A stretch of DNA of 21,820 nt from a virus: the IMG/VR virus record IMGVR_UViG_3300005563_000861, positions 1 to 21,820 of that record. One strand, given 5' to 3'. Each line of letters opens with the position of its first letter. The stretch's first letter is position 1. A model generated the notes under the pieces. The model did not search any database. It saw nothing but the letters and a program-made list of their open reading frames with translations, and was not told where the DNA came from. Positions 15,181-21,820 of this stretch are shown here, piece after piece. Made by a program: the position numbers and the translations under genes.

Positions 15181-15206
15181 ACAGCTTACTACAGCTTAAT
15201 AAGCAG
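15181..15206. promoter_or_regulatory. Operator-like array between the divergent RHH genes
   Basis: ACAGCTTA occurs at 15181-15188 and again at 15191-15198, exactly ten bases (one helical turn) apart. The second copy runs into GCTTAATAAGC, a near-perfect palindrome. Tandem short sites on one face of the helix are what ribbon-helix-helix proteins bind. The array lies directly upstream of the start of regulator A. Confidence 0.55.
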
Positions 15207-15229
15207 TCAAGACAAAATAACATTCCTTG

Positions 15230-15258
15230 TTGACAGCCTGAAATAATGAATATTTAAT
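15230..15258 (+). promoter_or_regulatory. Putative sigma70-type promoter for regulator B
   Basis: TTGACA at 15230-15235 is followed after 17 bases by TTTAAT at 15253-15258 (or TATTTA at 15-base spacing). Transcription would begin only a few bases before the ATG at 15267, so the message could be nearly leaderless; no Shine-Dalgarno site is present. Confidence 0.45.
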
Positions 15259-15266
15259 AACCGCCG

Positions 15267-15482
15267 ATGACAACACACAAACGAAGCGATGCCCAAACGG
15301 CCATCAGTGTTTCCATCCCCAAAGAACTCCTCGTCCTGGTGGATAAACGCGCCGCGGCCCTCGGCCTGAACCGGTCCCAATACCTTTCCCAGCTAGCCCG
15401 TGCCGATTTGCATGAAGGCGGCACCCTGACACTGCGCGAAGGACCCACTCCCTATCGCACTAGGCCCAAAGATTCCGATTGA
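15267..15482 (+). CDS. Ribbon-helix-helix (CopG/Arc-type) regulator B
   Basis: The product is 71 residues: strand (TAISVSIPKELLVLVDKRAA), helix (ALGLNRSQYLSQLARADLHE) and a short Arg/Pro tail. It shares LNRSQYL with the divergently transcribed regulator A, so the two are probably paralogues reading related sites. It is one of only two plus-strand genes in the window, and its promoter faces away from the early operon, the position of a lysogeny-side repressor. A membrane protein gene follows 32 bases downstream in the same direction. Confidence 0.8.
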   Translation: MTTHKRSDAQTAISVSIPKELLVLVDKRAAALGLNRSQYLSQLARADLHEGGTLTLREGPTPYRTRPKDSD

Positions 15483-15514
15483 CTTGGTGCGTGCCTTGGG
15501 TGCTGACTTATAGG

Positions 15515-15889
15515 ATGGCCGAGCCCAAAGTTAAATTCTCTGAATTTGGTGGGGAAAATGACCCTCCTTACAGCCAGCAACAGATAGATCAAATCTGCGC
15601 TAGGCTCGACACTCTGAAAGAACCCGTCTTCATTCGCCCGCCGGATACAAAGCTGCAAGTTTTTAAGTGGATAACCCTCCTCTTGTGTGGTGCCGCCCTT
15701 GGCCTCTTTGCCCTCTCACATCGCTACGCCACCACATCGCAGATTGTGACGATTCAGAATCACCAATGGATGGTGGCCATCAAAGTGGACAACCTGACTG
15801 GCACCACCTCCTTCTGTCGCATCGGCGATCCGTTGGAAGATACCTATTCCCCCTTACCTTCACCTTGGGTTAACATGTCCGTCAAATAG
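15515..15889 (+). CDS. Small membrane-anchored protein, possible lysogeny-expressed gene
   Basis: The product from the ATG at 15515 is 124 residues. An acidic 49-residue N-terminal part is followed by one membrane segment at about 50-68 (FKWITLLLCGAALGLFALSH) and a short domain (IVTIQNHQWMVAIKVDNLTG, TTSFCRIGDPLEDTYSPLPS) outside or inside the membrane. It follows regulator B and would be made from the same promoter, so it may be expressed in lysogens, for example as an exclusion or conversion factor; that is inference. A TTG at 15479 could extend the frame. Its 3' end overlaps the integrase stop by eight bases, tail to tail. Confidence 0.6.
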   Translation: MAEPKVKFSEFGGENDPPYSQQQIDQICARLDTLKEPVFIRPPDTKLQVFKWITLLLCGAALGLFALSHRYATTSQIVTIQNHQWMVAIKVDNLTGTTSFCRIGDPLEDTYSPLPSPWVNMSVK

Positions 15890-17216
15890 TCCGCGCGTCC
15901 GGAGTCTTTGCTGGCTTCGCCAGCGGTGTAAGGGCGCACGCGCCCTCGGACCAGGCATCCAAGGCCACATCATCCCGATGCCCCTGCGCGTCTTTGACGG
16001 TAATCCCTATGTCCAGACCAAGTCTGCGCCACGGAAACCACCGCTCAAAATAATGCCGCTCCGCCACCCCTTGCGGCACATGGCGCAAAAACGCCTTCGC
16101 CGCCTCATGCCCATACCGCTCCTCCATCACCTGCGCCGCCCAGCGCCGCAACTCATACCCCGCCTTCGCATAATCCTTGGCGGGTAAAAACTGACGCATA
16201 AACTTAGCATGCACCTCATTCACCAGGTCATGCCGCTCCGTCACATCCTTCGCCACAATCAGAAAATCATCCGGCCGTTTACCGCTCACAAATGGCAGAA
16301 ACAAAGCCGCCACCTCCGCCGTCAGCGGAATGTGTCCCTCCGACCGCTTCGGCTCAAAATACGGCGTGCGAAGAACCGAAAAGAAAACCTGCCCCCACGG
16401 CGCGCGTTTGAACCACTCCACCCGCGCCTGGCACATCTCATCATTGCGCAGACCAAGGAACTTCTGCAAATGATGCACCAGCCACAACTGCGGCTGCGTT
16501 TCCTTCAACTTGTCAATGGCGGTTTGTATCTCCAGCAACGTCCCCGCCTGGATCGGCAAATGGATCCGCGCCTCCGTCTCGATCACCGCCGCCGCCCTAA
16601 ACCGTGTCAGGTCCGGCAAATTCAGATCCCGATAAATCAACAAGGCCTGCGCTGAAAACATGCTCTTCACCTGGCGCAAAATCGAATCCGCCCCACGCCG
16701 GCGACTCTCCCGCGCCTCCCGATCCTCACCCGCCGCCTTCACATAATTCGCCTTAAAATTCGCCACCAAAATCTCATCCGCCAAAATCCCGGCCGAAAGC
16801 CCGTCCACGTTCAAAGTCTCATTCTTCTTCCCCTCGGCCCCGTGCGCCCAACGCAAAAAAGTGCGCAACGCCGAAACATTCTTGATGATCGAGCTATGCT
16901 CCAGCCCCTCATTCACCGTTTTGATTTTGCCCTTGTAGGCAGCGATAATCTCGCCGAACGTCGCCGGCATCCGCGTCCGTGGTCCGCGCAACTGCTGGAT
17001 TTGTTTCTCCGTCATATCCCGCAACAACGCATTTCGTTTGGCGATGGCCAGCGAGCGGTCCTTTGTCTCCAGCGAAAGGGAAACCGTTTTCTTGTGAATG
17101 CGCTTGCGAAAGTACCACCAGCCATAGCGGCACATGAGATTGGAAGGATTAGCCGCCCGCGGTGCGCTGTATTTGATGGGAGCAGGTGTAACCATAAGTG
17201 GTGTCACGCGACGCAC
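15882..17216 (-). CDS. int: Tyrosine recombinase / phage integrase
   Basis: The product is 444 residues from a GTG at 17216, or 437 from the ATG at 17195; neither has a clear ribosome site. An N-terminal arm-binding-type segment (CRYGWWYFRKRIHKKTVSLS, about 29-48) leads into a core-binding domain (GEIIAAYKGKIKTVNEGLEH, ALRTFLRWAHG) and the catalytic domain. Catalytic candidates are R257 in FLGLRNDEM, K290 in EPKRSEGHIPL, R357 in GYELRRWAA, H379 in FLRHVPQG and the nucleophile Y389 in ERHYFERW. The usual first His of the H-x-x-R box is Tyr (Y354). It would integrate and excise the phage at the tRNA-Arg fragment 108-130 bases upstream of its start. The terminal codons overlap the convergent membrane gene. 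Confidence 0.85.
   Translation of the reverse strand: MRRVTPLMVTPAPIKYSAPRAANPSNLMCRYGWWYFRKRIHKKTVSLSLETKDRSLAIAKRNALLRDMTEKQIQQLRGPRTRMPATFGEIIAAYKGKIKTVNEGLEHSSIIKNVSALRTFLRWAHGAEGKKNETLNVDGLSAGILADEILVANFKANYVKAAGEDREARESRRRGADSILRQVKSMFSAQALLIYRDLNLPDLTRFRAAAVIETEARIHLPIQAGTLLEIQTAIDKLKETQPQLWLVHHLQKFLGLRNDEMCQARVEWFKRAPWGQVFFSVLRTPYFEPKRSEGHIPLTAEVAALFLPFVSGKRPDDFLIVAKDVTERHDLVNEVHAKFMRQFLPAKDYAKAGYELRRWAAQVMEERYGHEAAKAFLRHVPQGVAERHYFERWFPWRRLGLDIGITVKDAQGHRDDVALDAWSEGACALTPLAKPAKTPDARTI
15910..15946. terminator. Two adjacent hairpins at the convergent gene ends
   Basis: GCTGGC/GCCAGC around TTC (15910-15924) and AGGGCGC/GCGCCCT around AC (15931-15946) lie inside the last codons of the integrase, 20 bases past the stop of the plus-strand membrane gene. 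No T run follows, so they are plausible but unproven stop points for the convergent transcripts. Confidence 0.35.
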
Positions 17217-17247
17217 AAACCATAGCTATACACCGCCACACATGGCA

Positions 17248-17253
17248 AGTATA
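17248..17253 (-). promoter_or_regulatory. Putative -10 box of the integrase promoter
   Basis: On the minus strand TATACT follows an A/T-rich stretch (AAGATATTT). The -35 region 17 bases further up is poor. The region 17217-17323 is otherwise an A/T-rich spacer between the integrase and the attachment site. Confidence 0.35.
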
Positions 17254-17305
17254 AAATATCTTCATGGCATAAAAATCAGCTTGATAACAAAAGGAGTTAT
17301 GTTGT

Positions 17306-17421
17306 AAAACCCAATAAAATAGGTGGTGCATCCGGCAGGACTTGAACCTGCAACCTTCTGATCCGAAGGCTACTTGTAGTGGTTTTTTAAGACGGCACAC
17401 CAACTCCAAAAACCCAATAAA
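17306..17421. repeat. 13-bp direct repeats flanking the attachment core
   Basis: AAAACCCAATAAA occurs at 17306-17318 and 17409-17421, 103 bases apart, on either side of the tRNA fragment. They could be integrase arm-type binding sites. The right-hand copy lies inside the end of the endonuclease gene. Confidence 0.6.
17324..17368 (-). other. Attachment site: 3' half of tRNA-Arg (TCG)
   Basis: The 45 bases on the minus strand run from CTTCGGA (anticodon loop, anticodon TCG) through TCAGA (3' half of the anticodon stem), the T arm (GCAGG TTCAAGT CCTGC) and the acceptor strand CGGATGC, to ACCA. The D arm and 5' acceptor strand are absent; upstream there is only the end of the endonuclease gene. 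A tRNA 3' half beside an integrase is the classic phage att core. The acceptor 3' sequence matches bacterial tRNA-Arg genes I know. Confidence 0.8.
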
Positions 17422-18236
17422 CGCTGAATATTCTTGTGATTTTCCCAGTTTTGACGGGCCCTTTTAAATGCAGTGGTGTCATTTACAATTCGCTCTCCGG
17501 ACGTGCGGAGATGGGAAATGGCGTTGTCCATCGCCCGCAGAGATGCGGTCTTTCGCTTGGCTGATTGCAGATCATCGGTCCCAGTATTGATGTCGTGCTT
17601 TTCGCCTTGGACTATACGGCGATAGTGCCATACACCCTTTACTTTTTGATAATGCTTCGAGTGGGTGCGTCTGGCCCGGGCGGCCTTTGTAAACTGGCCA
17701 AATTGATGATGCGTTGTGCCCTCTGCAAAATCGATTTTGGCCAAGCGCCCGAGATCTCGGATGGTTTTTGGTGGAGGGATTTTGGGGACCAAAATGGCGC
17801 CCTCTGGAGTCGTGTTCAGTATGGCATGTTCACCATAAAGTCTTAAAGATGCCCAATTATAGACTTGGGCGGCCTGTTCTGCGGTTGGGAAACAACCCAG
17901 GTTTATTCCTGCGGTTGATGCCTTAAAATTTCCAGGCCCTAATTCCAACACACCACGATACCCAGTTTTGTTTTGCCATAAGCGGTTTCTGGCATTTTGC
18001 GCGTGGGTTGCATGCCTTAGATTTTGCCGCTGGTTATCCAACCGGTTGCGGTTAATGTGATCAATCACCTGTCCCGGCCTTTTCCCTACGATCATGGCAT
18101 GCATTGACTGGGTACGCCGGGCCACCGTGGTAACGGCATACCCTCCGGAGTAATGCCATTTGTAACGGATCAATTGGGTATAATCCGTATCGTCGACGAG
18201 TGCCTTCATCCCATTGGAAATGATGATTTCCTTCAC
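17370..18236 (-). CDS. HNH-AP2 endonuclease with integrase-like C-terminal region
   Basis: The product from the GTG at 18236 is 288 residues. The N-terminus (VKEIIISNGMKALVDDTDY) and the HNH core (MHAMIVGKRPGQVIDHINRN, RLDNQRQNLRHATHAQNARN; about 45-84) are those of phage homing-type HNH endonucleases. Residues about 90-141 (TGYRGVLELGPGNFKASTAG, INLGCFPTAEQAAQVYNWAS) are an AP2 DNA-binding domain. The extra C-terminal part (195-245: GVWHYRRIVQGEKHDINTGT, DDLQSAKRKTASLRAMDNAI) looks like the arm-binding region of tyrosine integrases. Base composition is visibly richer in A/T than the neighbours, suggesting separate acquisition. The TAG stop is one base before the tRNA fragment. GTG was chosen because relatives start at (M)KEI; a TTG at 18242 is the alternative. 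Confidence 0.8.
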   Translation of the reverse strand: MKEIIISNGMKALVDDTDYTQLIRYKWHYSGGYAVTTVARRTQSMHAMIVGKRPGQVIDHINRNRLDNQRQNLRHATHAQNARNRLWQNKTGYRGVLELGPGNFKASTAGINLGCFPTAEQAAQVYNWASLRLYGEHAILNTTPEGAILVPKIPPPKTIRDLGRLAKIDFAEGTTHHQFGQFTKAARARRTHSKHYQKVKGVWHYRRIVQGEKHDINTGTDDLQSAKRKTASLRAMDNAISHLRTSGERIVNDTTAFKRARQNWENHKNIQRLLGFWSWCAVLKNHYK

Positions 18237-18269
18237 ACACAAAGGCTATCAAAAACAATAATTATCACA

Positions 18270-21200
18270 CTAAAATTTCGGCTTCACCCGCGCCCGCTCT
18301 TCCTCCGCCACCTTGTTCACCAGGGCTTGCGCCGCCTTCGGCTCGCTGGTGGCCAGTTCATCCAGACGTTCGGAGAGCCGTTCCCGGATGGCCGCGCCGC
18401 TCTCCGCGATCCAGTTGTAATATTCGTCCGGCGTCATCGCCCGGGCGAACTCCGGACCGGCCTTCGGGTTGCCGATGATCTGCTCCTTCGCCGGCGTCGG
18501 TACGAAGGCCTGTTGCGCCACCAGCACCCGCCACAGCGCATCCGTCGTCGCCTTGCTCTCCCAATAATGGAACGGCGCGCTTTCCACCGGCTCGCCCAGC
18601 ACGTTCAGCACCGGCTTGTTCTCGCGCCGGACGAACGGGATCTGCCCCAGCACCAACGCCTGCACGCCGGTCGCATCGTAGAGCTTCGGGTCAAAAAAAC
18701 GGTCCGCCTGCTGCACCAGGTTTGGCACCACAAAGGAACTGGCCGTGCGCGCCGCCAGCTTCTCCAGCTTGTTCGCGCCGTCGCTCGTGTCCTCGCTGCC
18801 GATCGCCTCAAAAAATCGTTTCATGCTGTCCAGCATCCCCTGGCTGACGATCGCCTGTGCCGTCGCCTTGGTGACAAAGCTGAACCGCGCCAGGCTGTCG
18901 GCGGCGCTGCCGTGGCCGTAACGCTCCCAGTCCTTCGTGTTGCCGATGATCGCCAGCCCCAGCGCCGCCGGCGTGTTCATGTAGGAATAATACCGGCCGT
19001 GGTACTCGATGCTGTGCGGGATCCACCCGGCCGCCTGGAGCTGCTTGCGCTTGTTCGGGTCGCTCGGGCCGTTGCCGTGCAGGTGCGGTCCAAAGTATTC
19101 CGCCGCCAGCCCGATCACGGCCGTCCCGAGGATCGCCCGGGCGTACAGCTCGGACCGTTCGTGCGGATCCATGATCTCCCGGCCGTAGAGTTGCTCCGTC
19201 TTGTGGCTCACGGCCGCGCGCAACAATCCCACCGGCGTCCAGTTCAATTTCTCATTGAGGATGTTCGCCACCACCGTGGTGAACGGGATCTGCGTCTTCG
19301 CCGCCGTGCCGGCGATCGGAAATTCCTTCCGCATCTTCTCCAGGACGGACCGCACGCCGCCGGCGAACATTCCCAGCAATCCGTACGGCTCGTTCAGGTA
19401 CGCCGTGCGCAGCGCAAAATCCCGCGCCGTGGCCGTCGTGCCGGGCATCCGCTCCTCGCGCACCTGCTCGATGATCTCGCGCGTGCGCCGGGCGATGTCC
19501 AGCCGGTTGCCGCCGGGCAGGTCCGTCAGCGCCTGGCTCCGGGCCTTCGCGAACTCCTCCGGCGTGTTCGCCAGCAGATCCGCCACGCGCTGGTGCAACG
19601 CCGTGCCGGCCAAACCTTCCGTGCGCGCCACCTCGCGCGCCGCCAGCAGTTGGCGGATCTCCCAGCTCGGCTTGAACGTCAGCTCGTGCGCCGTGGAGAT
19701 CACCCGCGTGAACCATTTCCAAAAATTGACCGGCTCCATCCGCTCGCCGAACGGCTTCATCTCCATGATGCCCGTGTGCCGCGGCGCGTCCCAGATGCCG
19801 CTCACCACGCCGCTGCGCATCGTGCCCTGGGCCTGCAACCCGCCCTTGACGATGCCCCGGCCGTACGCGCCCGCCACCGATCGCACAAAATCCACCGGGT
19901 TCATCAGCTCCGCCGGCCGCGCGATAAAACCCGCGATCGTCGTGCCCGCCAGCAGGTTCATGTTCTCGAACGCGATCTTCGCCGGCGTGGTGATGCCGCT
20001 CAGCACGTTCGCGTAAAAAATCGCCATCGGCACGTCCTTCCACGTCACCTCGCCCTTCAGCTTCTCCGTGTACTTCAGCACCTCCACGGCCGCCTGGTCG
20101 CGCAAAAATCCCTCCGGCTTCGCCTGCGCCGTGGCCACCAGGTCCTTCAGCCGGGCCGCATCCTCCGGCGTGAGCTGCTTCAGCTTCAACGCCGTCTTGA
20201 CCGTCTCCAAAAATTTTGCATCGGTCAGCCCGCCCAGCCGGTCGATCTCCACCAGCTTGTCGAAAGCGCTCTTCAGCTTCGGGGTGATCTTCACGCCGGC
20301 GCGAGCTGCCAGCGCCTCCAGGGCTTTCTGTTGTCCCTCGCTCACCAGCGCCTCCCAGCGCCGCTTCAGCGAGGCCTTGAGCTGGTCCGCCGCCGGGCCT
20401 TTGAGCCCGGACCGGTCCACCACGCGATCGGCGATATGCCGGCCCAGCGCATCCTGCTCCGCCGGCGTCTGTCGGATGGCATCGCCCAGCCGTTGGTTCA
20501 GCTCGCGCAACTGCCGGCGGATCGCCTGGTCCACCAGCGGATCCGTCTGCGCCTCGGCTTCCCGTTTCAACTGCCGGGCCCGCTGCATCGCGATCCGCGC
20601 ATCGAGCTTGCCCTGGGCGATCTTCAGTTGCGCGTCCCACTCCTTGCTCAACGAGGTCGCGAGCTGCACCGCCTTGCCGCGTTCAAGGCCCAGCCGCTGC
20701 ATGAGCTTGTCCACCAGCGGCACGCCGGGCTCAGCACCCTGCACGTGGCCGGCAAAAATCATCGCCGCCCGCTTCGCCAGGTCATCCGACAGCACCCGGA
20801 AATGTTGTCCAGCCGTCAGGCCCGGCGGTACCGGCTTGTTGCCTAAAATCAGTTGCGCCTTCTCCGCAACGATCTCCCGCGCCTTGTTCAGGATGTGCGG
20901 CACTTGGGCCCACACCGCCGCCAGCTCCATCACCACGGCCTGGTGCACCGCCGGCGAGGCCTTCACCGCCTCGTCCACGGCCGCGCGGGCCGACGCATTG
21001 ACCTCCGCATCCTGGCGCACCGCCTCGATGCCGGCGCTGCGGCCGCCGGCCAGCGCCTCGCGCATCGCCGTCACCTGGTCCCGGACCTTGTTGAGCACGT
21101 GCGCCGCCGCCTTCTCCAGCTCCAGCTTCGTCCGCGCGATCACCGCCGCCGGCGAAAAATCCGTCACCGATTTCATCGCCTGCAATCCCTGCGCCAGTTC

Positions 21201-21820
21201 GGTGGACCGCGCCAGGGCATCATCCCAAAAACGCGCCGCCTTTTGTGCGATTGCATTGGCCGCGGCCTCGTTGCCGGCCGCCCGGGCGTCCCGTTCCTGC
21301 GTCGCCAGGGCCCGGCCGATGCTCCGGATCATCTGGCTGCGGACCGCTTCCGGGAAATTCGCCGGCGGATGATTGAACGTCTCGATCGCCACGTCCGCGC
21401 CGAACTCTTTCACCAGCCCGTCCGCCACTGAAGCGTCCACCACGTTGGTGCGCTTCTCATAAACCCAGTTCGTGATCTGGTCTTTCACCGCGTCCGGTAC
21501 CGTCGTGGAGTCAGCCACCTTCAGGCCCGTCGCCCGCTCACCCAGGGACGACAGCAGATGCGTCCGCGCGCCGTTCTCGTCGAAGGCCTCGGTCGCCTGC
21601 CCGCTGCTCCGGAGCTTCGCGATGCCGGCATCAATGGCATCCTTCACCGCCATGCCGCCCCGCACTGCCAGCTTGATCCCGTCCACCAGCGTGTTCCACA
21701 CCTCCGGGATCAGTCCGAACGCATGGAGCTGCCCGTTCGTATCCAGCTTCAACGATTCCAGCTTGTCGAGAATGCCCTGGAACAAAGGCGAGCTGAGGCT
21801 GTTCCGGTCCACGTGGACCG
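18270..21820 (-). CDS. Giant phage polyvalent/internal virion-type protein (N-terminus outside)
   Basis: This frame is open from the right edge to the TAG at 18270, giving more than 1,180 residues without the N-terminus. Long helical, Ala/Lys/Glu-rich stretches fill most of it (for example AHVLNKVRDQVTAMREALAG). Around 595-640 there is a hydrophobic block (PMAIFYANVLSGITTPAKIA, LLAGTTIAGFIARPAELM), then NFWKWFTRVISTAHELTFKP and, later, GWIPHSIEYHGRYYSYMNTP plus AALGLAIIGNTKDWERYG. That combination resembles the LPD38-type associated domain of phage large polyvalent proteins, which are thought to be packaged in virions and ejected with the DNA. The first in-frame GTG in the window (21812) is probably internal. 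In circular order it is the last gene before the attachment site. Confidence 0.7.
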   Translation of the reverse strand, partial: VHVDRNSLSSPLFQGILDKLESLKLDTNGQLHAFGLIPEVWNTLVDGIKLAVRGGMAVKDAIDAGIAKLRSSGQATEAFDENGARTHLLSSLGERATGLKVADSTTVPDAVKDQITNWVYEKRTNVVDASVADGLVKEFGADVAIETFNHPPANFPEAVRSQMIRSIGRALATQERDARAAGNEAAANAIAQKAARFWDDALARSTELAQGLQAMKSVTDFSPAAVIARTKLELEKAAAHVLNKVRDQVTAMREALAGGRSAGIEAVRQDAEVNASARAAVDEAVKASPAVHQAVVMELAAVWAQVPHILNKAREIVAEKAQLILGNKPVPPGLTAGQHFRVLSDDLAKRAAMIFAGHVQGAEPGVPLVDKLMQRLGLERGKAVQLATSLSKEWDAQLKIAQGKLDARIAMQRARQLKREAEAQTDPLVDQAIRRQLRELNQRLGDAIRQTPAEQDALGRHIADRVVDRSGLKGPAADQLKASLKRRWEALVSEGQQKALEALAARAGVKITPKLKSAFDKLVEIDRLGGLTDAKFLETVKTALKLKQLTPEDAARLKDLVATAQAKPEGFLRDQAAVEVLKYTEKLKGEVTWKDVPMAIFYANVLSGITTPAKIAFENMNLLAGTTIAGFIARPAELMNPVDFVRSVAGAYGRGIVKGGLQAQGTMRSGVVSGIWDAPRHTGIMEMKPFGERMEPVNFWKWFTRVISTAHELTFKPSWEIRQLLAAREVARTEGLAGTALHQRVADLLANTPEEFAKARSQALTDLPGGNRLDIARRTREIIEQVREERMPGTTATARDFALRTAYLNEPYGLLGMFAGGVRSVLEKMRKEFPIAGTAAKTQIPFTTVVANILNEKLNWTPVGLLRAAVSHKTEQLYGREIMDPHERSELYARAILGTAVIGLAAEYFGPHLHGNGPSDPNKRKQLQAAGWIPHSIEYHGRYYSYMNTPAALGLAIIGNTKDWERYGHGSAADSLARFSFVTKATAQAIVSQGMLDSMKRFFEAIGSEDTSDGANKLEKLAARTASSFVVPNLVQQADRFFDPKLYDATGVQALVLGQIPFVRRENKPVLNVLGEPVESAPFHYWESKATTDALWRVLVAQQAFVPTPAKEQIIGNPKAGPEFARAMTPDEYYNWIAESGAAIRERLSERLDELATSEPKAAQALVNKVAEEERARVKPKF

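Noticed and set aside
17324-17368. Complete functional tRNA gene
   Set aside because: Only the anticodon loop, T arm and 3' acceptor strand are present; the D arm and 5' acceptor strand are missing.
18153-20846. Very long plus-strand open frame opposite the giant protein
   Set aside because: It is a His/Arg/Leu-rich shadow of the minus-strand gene, caused by high GC and absence of stops; no motifs and no ribosome site.

Overview
The window looks like one contiguous piece of a temperate, tailed double-stranded DNA phage or prophage from a GC-rich bacterium. A Verrucomicrobiota/PVC-type host fits the overall look of the proteins, the interspersed 'ACCACGGATG' spacers and the mixed use of Shine-Dalgarno sites. 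That host call rests on resemblance only; no marker gene in the window proves it.

Almost everything is on the minus strand, so the functional order runs from right to left. At the right edge is the 3' part of a very large phage polyvalent/virion-associated protein (18270-21820, N-terminus outside). It is followed by an HNH-AP2 endonuclease (17370-18236), an attachment-site region carrying the 3' half of a tRNA-Arg (17324-17368), and a tyrosine integrase (15882-17195/17216). Next is a small control region with two divergent ribbon-helix-helix proteins (14973-15176 minus, 15267-15482 plus) and a plus-strand membrane protein (15515-15889). Then comes a run of small early genes: 14653-14934, 14219-14656, 13722-14222, 13481-13705, an excisionase-like HTH at 13263-13463, and an HTH protein at 12524-13225.

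The replication and DNA-metabolism module follows: an unknown protein at 11876-12334, a replisome organiser (10883-11839), a DEDDh exonuclease (10308-10835), a DnaB-type helicase (8855-10306), an Ala-rich-tailed phage protein (8132-8827), a frameshifted winged-helix protein (7544-8078) and a ParB-like protein with a cysteine cluster (5794-7506). The late side begins with small genes, an HD phosphohydrolase (4631-5245), a small membrane/coiled-coil protein (4307-4588), the large terminase (2262-4304), two small genes and the portal protein, which runs off the left edge.

The gene order is that of a circular phage map: end of the virion genes, attP, integrase, control, replication, packaging, portal. 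A phage structural-type protein lies immediately beyond the tRNA fragment where host DNA would be expected for a prophage end. The simplest reading is therefore that the tRNA fragment is attP of an excised or circularly assembled phage rather than attL/attR.

The features most worth following up are: (i) many unstable simple repeats inside genes (G/C tracts of 7 to 11, one of which breaks a gene; a 7-bp repeat in four copies; a 132-bp triplet repeat); (ii) two intergenic spacers that begin exactly at stop codons and share a sequence family plus an AAAACCTATGA start context; (iii) the attP region with flanking 13-bp direct repeats, next to an HNH-AP2 endonuclease whose C-terminal part resembles an integrase arm-binding domain; and (iv) an operator-like array between the divergent RHH genes.
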